Shown here: positions 25,934-34,515 of the stretch, piece by piece
Numbering within the stretch: position 1 is the first letter of the stretch
Layout: each line of letters starts with the position of its first letter
Assembly: GCF_030678915.1 (NCBI RefSeq)
Contig: NZ_JAUUTZ010000009.1
Span: 122,122 to 186,121 of the forward strand
Origin: Paracoccus wurundjeri
GTDB lineage: Bacteria > Pseudomonadota > Alphaproteobacteria > Rhodobacterales > Rhodobacteraceae
Reading direction: 5' to 3'
Length of the DNA stretch: 64,000 bases
Program-made: the position numbers and the translations under genes
The notes under the pieces: generated by a model
What the model was told of the DNA's origin: nothing
The model's input: the letters and a program-made list of their open reading frames with translations, nothing else
The model's database searches: none

Positions 25934-26086
25934 TTATTCCTCGGCTTCCTCGCCCGCATCGTCATCATCATCCGTGCCGGGGCGCTTTTCATCCTCGTCA
26001 TCAAGAGATTTGACCGCGTCCTTTAACTCGTCGCGCTCTTTCTTCGCCTTTTCCCGGGACTTATCCTTTTTGGATTGATCTGTCAT
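25934..26086 (-). CDS. Small highly charged acidic protein (50 aa)
   Basis: ATG 26086 lies 5 bases after GGAGG. The product is MTDQSKKDKSREKAKKERDE..., basic/charged in its first half and Asp/Glu-rich at the end (TDDDDDAGEEAEE), with no hydrophobic core. It is probably disordered or a single helix. I know no named family. Strong ribosome site, a following hairpin and the abrupt charge pattern support a real gene; the much longer frame upstream is not credible coding sequence. Confidence 0.6.
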   Translation of the reverse strand: MTDQSKKDKSREKAKKERDELKDAVKSLDDEDEKRPGTDDDDDAGEEAEE

Positions 26087-26308
26087 AGCCGCCTCCATCG
26101 GTTGCGTTGTAATACAACGCCTGGCATGCAGATCGGTTGCCGCAGATCTTATCGTCAGATGCTGTCGCGGCCCTGACGAATGAGATACGGCAAAAAAGAC
26201 ATATTGGAACCGGGCTTCGAACGGCACGCGGATCGGGACATGCCGACAGTTTGCCGTTAATGCCATGAACAGCCAATATGAGGCCGTTCGTATATCGGAG
26301 GTCATGAG

Positions 26309-26599
26309 ATGAGACGCCTCGCTATCCCTGCCATTATCGGCCTTGCCGCCGCCACGCCTGTTTCTGCTGCGCTCAGCGGCTATTGGGATAGTTCCAAGGT
26401 CATTCACGCCATTCTGGGCAATGATCGGGTGGCTGACGCCCTTGGGCAGCAACCCATCGAGAGTATCACCAGTATCGAGAACGGCTATCAGATCGCCAGT
26501 CGGGACTGCCGGGTCGAGGTTCAGGTAAACCGCATCGCACCCGACAGACCGGGGCCGGCGCGGTTCGGCTTGCAGATCGGGCCGGGACAATGTTCCTGA
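26309..26599 (+). CDS. Small exported protein of unknown function (96 aa)
   Basis: Signal peptide MRRLAIPAIIGLAAATPVSAA, then a compact mature domain of about 75 residues with two cysteines (SRDCRVEV and IGPGQCS) that could form a disulphide. GGAGG lies 7 bases before ATG 26309. I do not recognise the family. It is divergent from the acidic small gene and convergent with the 53-aa gene; no operon partner is visible. Confidence 0.7.
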   Translation: MRRLAIPAIIGLAAATPVSAALSGYWDSSKVIHAILGNDRVADALGQQPIESITSIENGYQIASRDCRVEVQVNRIAPDRPGPARFGLQIGPGQCS

Positions 26600-26647
26600 C
26601 AGGATAATCCGCCCGAGCTGATTCGTAACAATTCGTTCAGGATGCGA

Positions 26648-26689
26648 CGACTCCAAAGCTGCTCTCTTTCGGTGACAGCCTTGGAGTCG
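26648..26689. terminator. Long hairpin between convergent small genes
   Basis: CGACTCCAA (26648-26656) pairs with TTGGAGTCG (26681-26689), then after an A-C mismatch GCTG pairs with CAGC; the loop is 14 bases. It sits between the 3' ends of the exported-protein gene and the 53-aa gene, consistent with a shared bidirectional terminator. Confidence 0.5.
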
Positions 26690-26727
26690 CCATTGGATGG
26701 AGACGGGATCCTGATCCGCGTCACGGC

Positions 26728-26889
26728 TTAGAAAGCCCGGGGATTGCCGTGGAAGTGAAGAGGCTCGGTTCCGGCGGGTTTACGACCGCTTCTTACCGAT
26801 GCTCCGGCTCGCAGGAATGCGAAAACGGTTGCGAGGAAACTGCCGCGTTTGGCGGAAGGGATGTAGTGTTCGATGTTTGTGTAGGCCAT
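26728..26889 (-). CDS. Small basic protein of unknown function (53 aa)
   Basis: On the minus strand ATG 26889 follows GGAG by 8 bases and gives MAYTNIEHYIPSAKRGSFLA, then TVFAFLRAGASVRSGRKPAG and a short tail ending RAF. The MAY start and a central hydrophobic helix followed by basic residues recall small Rhodobacterales proteins of the DUF1127-like kind, but the diagnostic C-terminal motif of that family is not evident. It is preceded by an AT-rich stretch with TATATAG that may be its promoter. It is easily missed because of its length. Confidence 0.5.
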   Translation of the reverse strand: MAYTNIEHYIPSAKRGSFLATVFAFLRAGASVRSGRKPAGTEPLHFHGNPRAF

Positions 26890-27069
26890 GATTTTTGCTC
26901 CATATGCTTGAGTGTGTGCTCAACGATACGGTCTATATAGGGAGCGCAACTGGAATTAGTTATACCAGAGAGCGCATAGCTGTTTTGCAATCGCAGCATA
27001 GCTTTGCCGCGGTTGCATCGTCTGCGTGAATTCAGTTGCAGAGCTGCTGCCGAAAGGGACGGATGCTTC

Positions 27070-27145
27070 TGGTGGAGCCGAGGGGAATCGAACCCCTGGC
27101 CTCATCATTGCGAACGATGCGCTCTACCAACTGAGCTACGGCCCC
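27070..27145 (-). tRNA. tRNA-Ala (anticodon CGC)
   Basis: Minus-strand cloverleaf of 76 nt with CCA encoded: acceptor GGGGCCG/CGGCTCC (one G-U), D arm GCTC...GAGC, anticodon stem CATCG/TGATG with loop TTCGCAA (anticodon CGC, reading GCG), T arm AGGGG-TTCGATT-CCCCT. All conserved positions (TTC, ACCA end) are in place. Confidence 0.96.
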
Positions 27146-27348
27146 ATCGACGCGATATTTGACGCCGGTATGTTGTGATGTCAAGCAAGACCGGACGGAT
27201 TGCCGGCAGGGTATGGCGCGGTAAGTTCCCGGTTGTTTTGCAACTGCTTGTGATCGCCCGGAACCATCGTGGCATCCGGGACGTTCGCCGCTGACATCTG
27301 AAACAGACGTGATGTGCAGTCTGCAACGAAGAAGGATATATTGGCGAT

Positions 27349-27945
27349 ATGAACCTACGCTCACTCGCACTTGCGCCCGCCCTGATCATCGGCCTTGCTG
27401 TTCCGGCACTGGCCGAGAAGATTCCGCTGAATGAGATCTCGAATTATCTCAACAGCCTGAAAACGCTCACGGGCGCTTTTACGCAGGTCAATAACGACGG
27501 ATCGATTTCGACCGGAACAGTCTATATCCAGCGACCGGGCCGTGTCAGGTTCGAATATAACAACGATTCCACGCTGGTCCTGGCATCGGCGGGCAATGTC
27601 GCGATATTCGATCCGAAATCCAGTGGCGGGCCGCAGCAATATCCGCTGTCGCAGACCCCGCTTTCGATCATCCTCGATGCCAATGTCGATCTTAGCCGGG
27701 CAAACATGGTCACCGGCCATAGCGAGGGCAAGAACTCGACCATCGTGACCGCTCAGGACCCCGAACATCCGGAATATGGCAATATCCAGATGGTCTTCAC
27801 CCCCGGCCCAACCGAATTGCGTCAATGGGTCGTCACCGACGACGCAGGTGAGAAAACCACCGTGATTCTTGGCGAGATGAGCAAGGGCGGCTCGATCGCG
27901 TCCTCCAAATTCTCGATCAGGAATGAGTTGGCACGCCGCAAATAA
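27349..27945 (+). CDS. lolA: Outer-membrane lipoprotein carrier protein LolA
   Basis: A 198-residue periplasmic chaperone. Signal peptide MNLRSLALAPALIIGLAVPALA, then the LolA opening helix and strand (ISNYLNSLKTLTGAFTQVNNDGS), GTVYIQRPGRVRFEYNND and LVLASAGNVAIFDPKSS, the beta-strands of the half-barrel that holds the lipid chains of lipoproteins released by LolCDE. It would feed lipoproteins, including the surface lipoprotein at 10.5-11.0 kb, to LolB or its substitute. It stands alone after the tRNA. Confidence 0.93.
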   Translation: MNLRSLALAPALIIGLAVPALAEKIPLNEISNYLNSLKTLTGAFTQVNNDGSISTGTVYIQRPGRVRFEYNNDSTLVLASAGNVAIFDPKSSGGPQQYPLSQTPLSIILDANVDLSRANMVTGHSEGKNSTIVTAQDPEHPEYGNIQMVFTPGPTELRQWVVTDDAGEKTTVILGEMSKGGSIASSKFSIRNELARRK

Positions 27946-27970
27946 TTGTCGCCAATCATTGTCCGATCTG

Positions 27971-28004
27971 CATCAACCGGGCCAAATCATCAGTCTGGTT
28001 GATG
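27971..28004 (+). terminator. Stem-loop downstream of lolA
   Basis: CATCAACC and GGTTGATG form a perfect 8-bp inverted repeat with an 18-base loop, followed by TAATTTAT. It lies 25 bases after the lolA stop, fitting a terminator, though the loop is long. Confidence 0.45.
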
Positions 28005-28085
28005 TAATTTATCACGAAAGCGCACTTGAACTCTGGGGCGGTGTAGGTCAACGGTAAGCCTCGCCTTTGCTGCCAGGTTTATTGC

Positions 28086-29339
28086 ATGTCGAGCCAAGCC
28101 CGGATTTTCACGCCCGTCCTGATTGGCGGCTGTTTCATCCTGCTGATCAATTTCTCACTTCGCGCCAGTTTCGGCGTGTTCCAGATTCCGATCGGAGAGG
28201 AGTTCGGCTGGCCGCGCGCCGAGTTCTCGCTTGCAATTGCCATCCAGAATCTCGCTTGGGGAATCGGGCAGCCGATCTTCGGTGCCTTCGCCGAACGCTG
28301 GGGAGATCGTCAGGCGATCATATTGGGCGCGTTCCTTTATGCCGCCGGACTGGTTCTGACCGCCTTCGCGACCTCGCCCGCGACGATGCAATTGCTGGAA
28401 ATCATCGTCGGATTCGGCGTTGCGGGGACGGGTTTCGGGGTTATCCTTGCCGTCGTGGGCCGCGCGGCGAGCGACGAGAATCGCAGCCTTGCCCTTGGCA
28501 TCGCGACCGCGGCCGGTTCGGCCGGGCAGGTGATCGGTGCGCCGCTGGCCGAGATCCTGCTTGGATTCTATACATGGCAGATGGTGTTCATCATCTTCGG
28601 GGGGCTGGTTCTGCTGTGCCTGCTGTTCCTGCCGATGCTGGGCGGCGGCAAACCCGCCACCCGCTCGGAACTGGAAGAGAGTCTGGGCAGCGTGCTGCGG
28701 CGCGCCTTTCGCGACCCGACCTATCTGATGATCTTCGCCGGGTTCTTTTCCTGCGGCTATCAGCTTGCCTTCATCACGGCACATTTCCCCGCAATGATCA
28801 CCGAAATGTGCGGCCCGATCAATCCGCTGGGCACGCTTGCCTCGATCGGGATCACCACGACATCGGCGCTGGGCGCCGCCGCCATTTCGCTGATCGGACT
28901 GGCGAATATGGCGGGTGCGATCTTTGCCGGGTGGCTGGGCAAGCGCTATAGCAAGAAATACCTGCTGGCGGGCATTTATACGCTGCGCACGATCGCTGCG
29001 GCGGCATTCATCCTGACCCCCATCACGCCGGCAACCGTCATCATCTTCTCGGTGGTGATGGGCGGGCTGTGGCTGGCGACGGTGCCGCTGACTTCGGGGC
29101 TGGTCGCCTATATCTACGGGCTGCGCTATATGGGAACGCTATACGGGTTCGTGTTCCTGTCGCATCAGATCGGGTCGTTTCTGGGGGTCTGGCTGGGCGG
29201 AACGCTTTATGACCGCTTTGGCGATTACACATTGGTCTGGTGGGTCGGCGTGGGGGTCGGCGCGTTCAGTGCCCTGATCCATCTTCCCATCCGTGAAGCT
29301 CCGTCACGCCTGCCGCCAGCAAGTCCCGCTACAGCGTGA
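28086..29339 (+). CDS. MFS transporter (oxalate/formate antiporter-like group)
   Basis: A 417-residue membrane protein with 12 hydrophobic segments. Helix 1 starts VLIGGCFILLINFSLRASFGVFQIPIGEEFGWPRAEFSLA, and the loop 2-3 motif is present as GAFAERWGDRQAI. The second half begins at about residue 215 (TYLMIFAGFFSCGYQLAFITAHFPAM). This N-terminal pattern is that of the monocarboxylate/oxalate-formate branch of the major facilitator superfamily. The substrate is unknown. It stands alone, 141 bases before the YehZ-like gene. Confidence 0.85.
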   Translation: MSSQARIFTPVLIGGCFILLINFSLRASFGVFQIPIGEEFGWPRAEFSLAIAIQNLAWGIGQPIFGAFAERWGDRQAIILGAFLYAAGLVLTAFATSPATMQLLEIIVGFGVAGTGFGVILAVVGRAASDENRSLALGIATAAGSAGQVIGAPLAEILLGFYTWQMVFIIFGGLVLLCLLFLPMLGGGKPATRSELEESLGSVLRRAFRDPTYLMIFAGFFSCGYQLAFITAHFPAMITEMCGPINPLGTLASIGITTTSALGAAAISLIGLANMAGAIFAGWLGKRYSKKYLLAGIYTLRTIAAAAFILTPITPATVIIFSVVMGGLWLATVPLTSGLVAYIYGLRYMGTLYGFVFLSHQIGSFLGVWLGGTLYDRFGDYTLVWWVGVGVGAFSALIHLPIREAPSRLPPASPATA

Positions 29340-29481
29340 TTTTCTATATTTTCTATGTATAGTCAGTGACTTGAGTTCCTGCGCCAGGGGTGGGAAAATT
29401 TATCGCTGTCAAATCGTTTCATACATGGCAGGGTAGGGGGCAGGCGAAGCCGGGGGCTGCCCGGAACACGGAGGAAACGAG

Positions 29482-30393
29482 ATGAGACCGATGAAGATAC
29501 TATCCGTGACGGCCGCGGCCTTCACCCTGGCCGCGGGCATGGCGTCGGCGCAGGTGGTGGTTTCGTCCAAGATCGACACCGAGGGTGGCGTTCTGGGCAA
29601 CATCATCCTGCAGATGCTGGAGGCCAATGACATCCCCGTCGAAAGCCGGATCCAGCTTGGCGCGACGCCGATCCTGCGCGAAGCCATTCTTGCGGGCGAG
29701 GTCGATATCTATCCCGAATATACCGGCAATGCCGCGTTCTTTTTCGAGAAGGCGGGCGATCCGCTGTGGAATGATGCCGAAAGCGCCTATCAGGAGGCCG
29801 CGAAACTGGATCTTGAAGCAAATGAGATCGTCTGGCTGACGCCCTCTCCTGCCAATAACACCTGGGCGGTCGCCATTCGCGGTGACCTTGCAAAGGAAGC
29901 AGGGCTTCAGACTTTCAGCGATTTCGGGGAATATGTCGCTGGCGGCGGCGAGGTGAAACTGGCGGCGTCGTCTGAATTCGTGAATTCCGAGGCGGCCTTG
30001 CCCCGGTTTCAGGAAGTTTACGGCTTTACGCTTCAGCCTGATCAGCTGATCACCCTGTCGGGCGGCGATACGGCTGCCACGATCGCCGCTGCTGCGCAAC
30101 AGACCAACGGCGCGAATGCCGCCATGGTCTACGGCACGGATGGCGGGATCGCACCTTCGGGACTGGTCGTTCTGGAAGACGATAAGGGCGTTCAGCCCGT
30201 CTATCAGCCGGCCCCGGTAATCCGCCAGGAGGTTCTGGAGGAATATCCCGCGATCGAGGATCTGCTGAAACCGGTTTTCGAGGGCTTGACGCTGGATGTC
30301 CTGCAAGAGCTGAATGGCAGGGTGCAGGTCGGTGGCGAAGCGGCGGCAAGCGTCGCAGAGGATTACCTTACGCAGAACGGTCTTCTGAACTAG
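29482..30393 (+). CDS. Osmoprotectant-type substrate-binding protein (YehZ/OsmF-like)
   Basis: A 303-residue periplasmic protein: signal peptide MRPMKILSVTAAAFTLAAGMASA, mature start QVVVSSKIDTEGGVLGNIILQMLEANDI, then AGEVDIYPEYTGNAAFFF and LTPSPANNTWAVAIR. The order of lobes and the SSKIDTEG start match the YehZ branch of the OpuAC family, not the OpuCC-like protein at 6.1 kb. In enterobacteria YehZYXW is a low-affinity glycine-betaine system under RpoS. GGAGG precedes the ATG. It heads a four-gene operon. Confidence 0.9.
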   Translation: MRPMKILSVTAAAFTLAAGMASAQVVVSSKIDTEGGVLGNIILQMLEANDIPVESRIQLGATPILREAILAGEVDIYPEYTGNAAFFFEKAGDPLWNDAESAYQEAAKLDLEANEIVWLTPSPANNTWAVAIRGDLAKEAGLQTFSDFGEYVAGGGEVKLAASSEFVNSEAALPRFQEVYGFTLQPDQLITLSGGDTAATIAAAAQQTNGANAAMVYGTDGGIAPSGLVVLEDDKGVQPVYQPAPVIRQEVLEEYPAIEDLLKPVFEGLTLDVLQELNGRVQVGGEAAASVAEDYLTQNGLLN

Positions 30394-30493
30394 GGGCGCC
30401 GGTTCTGGCCGGATACGGGGCGCGCGCGCCCGGGCGCGATGCAGGCACTGCCGCCCCGTCTTGCGTGAAGGCAGCACCGAAAGGCGGCTGGGA

Positions 30494-31663
30494 ATGACAG
30501 ATGTTACCGACCTGCGGAACCGTCCGGCATGGCTGACTCTGGATAAGCTTGGCGTGTTGATTGCGTTGATCGCGGCTGCGGGGTTGGCACTGCCTTTCGC
30601 ATTGCTCAAGGCAAACCGCATCGTGCCGGGTGAAGCCCGTAGCATTCTGGAAGGGCTTCCCGGCGGTCCGGGCTTTATTTTCCTGGCTTTGCTGATCGCC
30701 TGCATCCTGGCGGCGCTGTTGCGCGTCCCGAATATGGTCAAGCTTGGCGCCAGTGCCACGGCATTGCTTGCGCTGTTCCTGCTGATCGGCGTGGCCGCCA
30801 GCAACCTGATGCCGCCCGAGAACAATTATGCGCGGGTTTCTCCGTCATCCGGGTTCTGGCTATTGGTATTCGCCAATTCGCTGATGCTGGCAGATGTCCT
30901 GACCCGGCTGCGGCTGGGCCCGTGGATACGGATCGGGATCCTGCTGGGGGTCTGCGTCGTGGTGACGCTGCTGCTCTGGAGCGGCAGCTGGAACGATCTT
31001 TCCATGCTCAAGGAATATGCGACGCGTTCCCGCGCGTTCTGGCAAGAAGCCCGGACGCATATCCTGCTGACCTTCGGCTCGGTCGCGGCGGCGATCCTTG
31101 TCGGTATTCCGATAGGGGTTCTGTGTTACAGGCGCAAGGCGCTGCGTGCCGCGGTGCTGAATGTGCTCAATATCGTGCAGACGATTCCGTCAATTGCGCT
31201 GTTCGGCCTGCTGATTGCGCCGATGGCATGGATCGCCGCGACCATCCCCGGCGCCTCCGCCATCGGCATCTCGGGCATCGGCACCGCGCCTGCTCTGGTG
31301 GCCCTGTTCGCCTACTCGCTTCTGCCCGTCGTCTCAAATACGGTCGTCGGGCTTCTGGGCGTGTCGGCGGCGGCGGTCGATGCGGCGCGCGGCATGGGAA
31401 TGACCCGGCGTCAGCGATTGCTGGGTGTCGAATTGCCGCTGGCCTTTCCGGTGATCCTGACCGGGATCCGGATCGTCCTTGTGCAGAATATCGGACTTGC
31501 CACGATTGCCGCCCTGATCGGTGGAGGCGGTTTCGGGGTCTTCGTCTTTCAGGGCATCGGACAGACCGCGATGGATCTGGTGCTGCTGGGCGCGGTGCCG
31601 ACCGTGGCGCTGGCCTTTGCGGCGGCGGTCGTGCTGGACGCCATCGTCGAGATGATAAGCTAA
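30494..31663 (+). CDS. ABC transporter permease with extended N-terminal membrane region (YehY-like)
   Basis: About 389 residues, much longer than ordinary OpuC permeases: four or five extra helices precede the core permease domain that starts near residue 185 (AFWQEARTHILLTFGSVAAAILVGIPIGV). The EAA loop is DAARGMGMTRRQRLLGVELPLAFPVI. This extended form is typical of YehY. I chose ATG 30494 with AAGG upstream over an in-frame TTG at 30461. The stop is 9 bases before the ATPase gene. Confidence 0.88.
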   Translation: MTDVTDLRNRPAWLTLDKLGVLIALIAAAGLALPFALLKANRIVPGEARSILEGLPGGPGFIFLALLIACILAALLRVPNMVKLGASATALLALFLLIGVAASNLMPPENNYARVSPSSGFWLLVFANSLMLADVLTRLRLGPWIRIGILLGVCVVVTLLLWSGSWNDLSMLKEYATRSRAFWQEARTHILLTFGSVAAAILVGIPIGVLCYRRKALRAAVLNVLNIVQTIPSIALFGLLIAPMAWIAATIPGASAIGISGIGTAPALVALFAYSLLPVVSNTVVGLLGVSAAAVDAARGMGMTRRQRLLGVELPLAFPVILTGIRIVLVQNIGLATIAALIGGGGFGVFVFQGIGQTAMDLVLLGAVPTVALAFAAAVVLDAIVEMIS

Positions 31664-31672
31664 GAGGTTCCC

Positions 31673-32611
31673 ATGATCGAGATCGACGGTGTCAGCAAGG
31701 CTTATGGCGATAATCTGGCGGTGAACGATGTCAGCCTGACCATCCAGCCCCATACGATTTGTGCCGTGGTCGGGACGTCCGGATCGGGAAAGACCACGCT
31801 GATGCGGATGATCAACCGCCTGGTCGAGCCGACCTCGGGCCAGATCCGTATCGACAGCGAAGATGTGACAGCGGTTCCCGCGCATGAGCTGCGCCGTCGC
31901 ATCGGTTATGCCATTCAGGGGAATGGATTGTTCCCGCACAAGAATGTTGGCCAGAACATCGCCACGGTGCCGCGGCTCTTGGGCTGGAATGAAAAGCGTA
32001 TCTCGGCCCGGGTGGATGAATTGCTGGGCCTGTTCCAGCTTGATCCGGACATGTTTCGGGATCGGATGCCGCATGAACTTTCAGGCGGGCAGCAACAGCG
32101 TGTCGGCGTCGCAAGAGCGCTGGCCGCCAAGCCCAATATCCTGCTGATGGATGAACCTTTCGGTGCGCTTGATCCTGTGATCCGCACCAAGGCGCAGGAC
32201 GATCTACTTGCGATCCAGAAGCGCTTCGGCACCACGATCGTGCTGGTGACGCATGACATGGAAGAGGCGATTCATCTGGGCGACCGCATTGCCGTGATGG
32301 ACGAGGGCAAGCTGGTGCAATTCGCACCTCCGGCCGAGATCATAGGCAACCCCGCCTCTGACTTCGTCGCCGAATTGCTGGGCCCGTCGGATCGTGCATT
32401 CCGTCTGTTATCACTGTCCCGGCTTGCCGATCATGTCGAGCCCGGCGAGGCGATGGGTGAAGCACTGCCATCGACCGCCAGTCTGCGCGACGCCTATTCC
32501 GAGCTTTTATGGTCCGGCAGAACCGCAGCGCCGGTGGTGACCGCCGCGGGAAATGTAATCGGCCGTATCCGGCTTGAAAGCCTGACCAGACTGGCCGTGG
32601 CCCCGAAATGA
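31673..32611 (+). CDS. ABC transporter ATPase (YehX-like)
   Basis: A 312-residue ATPase: Walker A GTSGSGKTT at residues 34-42, LSGGQQQR signature, Walker B ILLMDEP and switch His in LVTHDMEEA. A C-terminal tail of about 70 residues (APVVTAAGNVIGRIRLESL) is a single CBS-like remnant rather than the double CBS of the 4.1-kb ATPase. Its stop overlaps the second permease start (ATGA). Confidence 0.92.
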   Translation: MIEIDGVSKAYGDNLAVNDVSLTIQPHTICAVVGTSGSGKTTLMRMINRLVEPTSGQIRIDSEDVTAVPAHELRRRIGYAIQGNGLFPHKNVGQNIATVPRLLGWNEKRISARVDELLGLFQLDPDMFRDRMPHELSGGQQQRVGVARALAAKPNILLMDEPFGALDPVIRTKAQDDLLAIQKRFGTTIVLVTHDMEEAIHLGDRIAVMDEGKLVQFAPPAEIIGNPASDFVAELLGPSDRAFRLLSLSRLADHVEPGEAMGEALPSTASLRDAYSELLWSGRTAAPVVTAAGNVIGRIRLESLTRLAVAPK

Positions 32612-33354
32612 CGATTGGAAACCTGATAAGGCTTTTGGTCCTTGCGGTTCTGATTGCCCTGCTGTTACGTCCTGATCTCTTCGCCGGATTTTTTGCCCTG
32701 TTTGCCAGACCCGGGCAGCCGGTAATCTACAATCAGGGAAATTTACTGGCCATCACCATCAGTCACCTGCTGATTGTTGCCGTTGCTGTCCTGGGCTCGA
32801 CAATTGTCGCGGTGGGGCTGGGCATATTGGTGACGCGGCCCGCCGGGGCGGAGTTCCTGCCACTTTCACGCGCTATCGCGAATATCGGCCAGACATTCCC
32901 CCCGGTCGCGGTGCTTGCGCTTGCGGTGCCGGTGCTGGGCTTTGGCACCGGGCCCACGCTGGTGGCGCTGTTCCTTTATGGCCTGCTGCCGGTATTCGAG
33001 AATACGCTGACCGGATTCACCAATCTGCCGCCCCGGGTCATGGAGGCGGCGCGTGGTGCGGGGATGACGGGACGGCAGCGGCTGTTGCAGGTGGAGTTGC
33101 CGCTGGCGCTGCCGGTCATTCTGGCCGGCATCCGGATTTCAACCGTGATCGCACTGGCCACCGCCACGATCGGCTCGACAGTCGCCGCCCGGACGCTGGG
33201 AGAGGTCATCATCGCCGGATTGCTGACGGGCAACACGGCCTTTGTCCTGCAAGGGGGGCTGATCGTCGGCACGCTGGCGGTGCTGATCTATGACGCATTG
33301 TCGGGGTTGGAGCGTCTGCTCATGGCCCGTCAGGGGCGAAGGGTGGCGGGATAG
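32608..33354 (+). CDS. ABC transporter permease (YehW-like)
   Basis: A 248-residue permease beginning in the ATGA overlap. Hydrophobic N-terminus (LIRLLVLAVLIALLLRPDLFAGFF), core domain from about residue 45, and EAA loop MEAARGAGMTGRQRLLQVELPLALPVI. It is the second permease of the YehZYXW-like importer. A long-form 3'-end repeat begins 22 bases after its stop. Confidence 0.9.
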   Translation: MTIGNLIRLLVLAVLIALLLRPDLFAGFFALFARPGQPVIYNQGNLLAITISHLLIVAVAVLGSTIVAVGLGILVTRPAGAEFLPLSRAIANIGQTFPPVAVLALAVPVLGFGTGPTLVALFLYGLLPVFENTLTGFTNLPPRVMEAARGAGMTGRQRLLQVELPLALPVILAGIRISTVIALATATIGSTVAARTLGEVIIAGLLTGNTAFVLQGGLIVGTLAVLIYDALSGLERLLMARQGRRVAG

Positions 33355-33375
33355 GGCGGTCAGGTATCGCTGCCC

Positions 33376-33446
33376 GTCGCCGGCTGGTTCTTGAACCAGT
33401 GGCGCACCAGCCGGCGACCCCCGAGGTATTTACCGCAAAGAAGAAG
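33376..33446 (+). repeat. 3'-end stem-loop repeat, long form (copy 2, best preserved)
   Basis: A perfect 13-bp inverted repeat (33376-33388 with 33406-33418; GTCGCCGGCTGGT and its complement) encloses a 17-base loop with TTGAACCAGTGGCGC. It is followed immediately by CCCCCGAGGTATTT and CAAAGAAGAAG. It lies between convergent genes, in the sense of the upstream permease transcript. The strength of the stem makes it a likely transcript 3'-end structure. Confidence 0.7.
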
Positions 33447-33523
33447 AGGAGGATGTGAAGCCGGGCGTGCGCGACAGGCTTCAGGCAACCGGCAAAGGCG
33501 TTTCAACTTGGGTCTGAAACGAT

Positions 33524-34429
33524 TTAATCACTCGTTGCGCCGCCACCGGAATGACGCGCAAAGAAATTTGCCATCCGTTGCGCGATATCCTTGGGAATTT
33601 CCTCGGACATGTAATGCGTTGCGTCTACGGCCCCTCCCTCGACTTTTTCCGCGCGAAGCCGCCATAGGGCAAGCGCATCGAAACATTTCTCGATAACACC
33701 GCGCCGCGCCCAAACAACCTGCAACGGCATCGTCAGCTTGCGCCCTTCGTCCTCATCGTCGTGACGGAGATCTATCGTGGCGGCGGCGCGGTAATCCTCG
33801 CAGGTGGCGTGGATGCACGCAGGATCAGAGAAGGCGGCAAGATATTCGGCAAGCGCGTCCTTGGTAAAAGGATTCCCGCCGCCCGCTTGTTTACCGCATT
33901 TTTCCTTCCAGAAGGCCTCCGGATCGTGGCCTATCATGCGTTCCGGCATCGGATAGGGCTGGATAAGGTAAAACCAATGCCAATAGGTTGCGGCGAAATC
34001 CCGGCTCGTGGCGCCATACATCTCGCGGGTGGGGGCAATATCCAGCAGCACCATCGACAGAACCCTGTCCGGCATGTCCAGCCCCAGACGATGCGCCACG
34101 CGGGCACCGCGATCATGGGCGCCGATATGGAAGCGCGGAAAACCCAGTTCCTGCATCAGCAAGCCCATCTCGGCAGCCATCGCCCGTTTGGAATAGGGGG
34201 CGTGATCGGGAGCTGATTCAGGCTTGTGCGACCGGCCATAGCCACGCAGATCTGCGCAGATGACCTGAAAATCCCGTGCCAATAACGGCGCAACCCCGTG
34301 CCACATTGCAGAAGTCTGGGGATAGCCATGCAGTAGCAGTACCGGCGCGGCGTCCGGGTTTCCGCCGCGCCGGATGAAGATCCGGCCATCGCCGATCTTT
34401 ACGGTTTCCTCAACGAATCCTTCGAACAT
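33524..34429 (-). CDS. Haloacetate (fluoroacetate) dehalogenase-like alpha/beta-hydrolase
   Basis: A 301-residue alpha/beta-hydrolase. Oxyanion region HGYPQTSAMWH, nucleophile Asp106 in GAHDRGARVAHRLGLD with Arg107 and Arg110 that in fluoroacetate dehalogenases hold the substrate carboxylate, and YWHWFYLIQP whose His151-Trp152 match the halide-binding His/Trp; CEDYRAAATID supplies the halide-pocket Tyr. The catalytic His is in ATHYMSEE. This residue set distinguishes haloacetate dehalogenases from plain epoxide hydrolases. The natural substrate need not be a fluorinated compound. It is a single gene, 86 bases from msrA. Confidence 0.78.
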   Translation of the reverse strand: MFEGFVEETVKIGDGRIFIRRGGNPDAAPVLLLHGYPQTSAMWHGVAPLLARDFQVICADLRGYGRSHKPESAPDHAPYSKRAMAAEMGLLMQELGFPRFHIGAHDRGARVAHRLGLDMPDRVLSMVLLDIAPTREMYGATSRDFAATYWHWFYLIQPYPMPERMIGHDPEAFWKEKCGKQAGGGNPFTKDALAEYLAAFSDPACIHATCEDYRAAATIDLRHDDEDEGRKLTMPLQVVWARRGVIEKCFDALALWRLRAEKVEGGAVDATHYMSEEIPKDIAQRMANFFARHSGGGATSD

Positions 34430-34515
34430 ACTGCCCCCTTGGTTCGGTTAAGGGGAAGAGTGGCGCGAAGCCCGATCCCGAGTCAAACCCGTTGGGCAAG
34501 GAGCCTGCCCGACGA

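Noticed and set aside
26749..26940. A cysteine-rich 63-codon + strand frame
   Set aside because: It is antisense to the 53-aa gene, which has the better ribosome site and composition.
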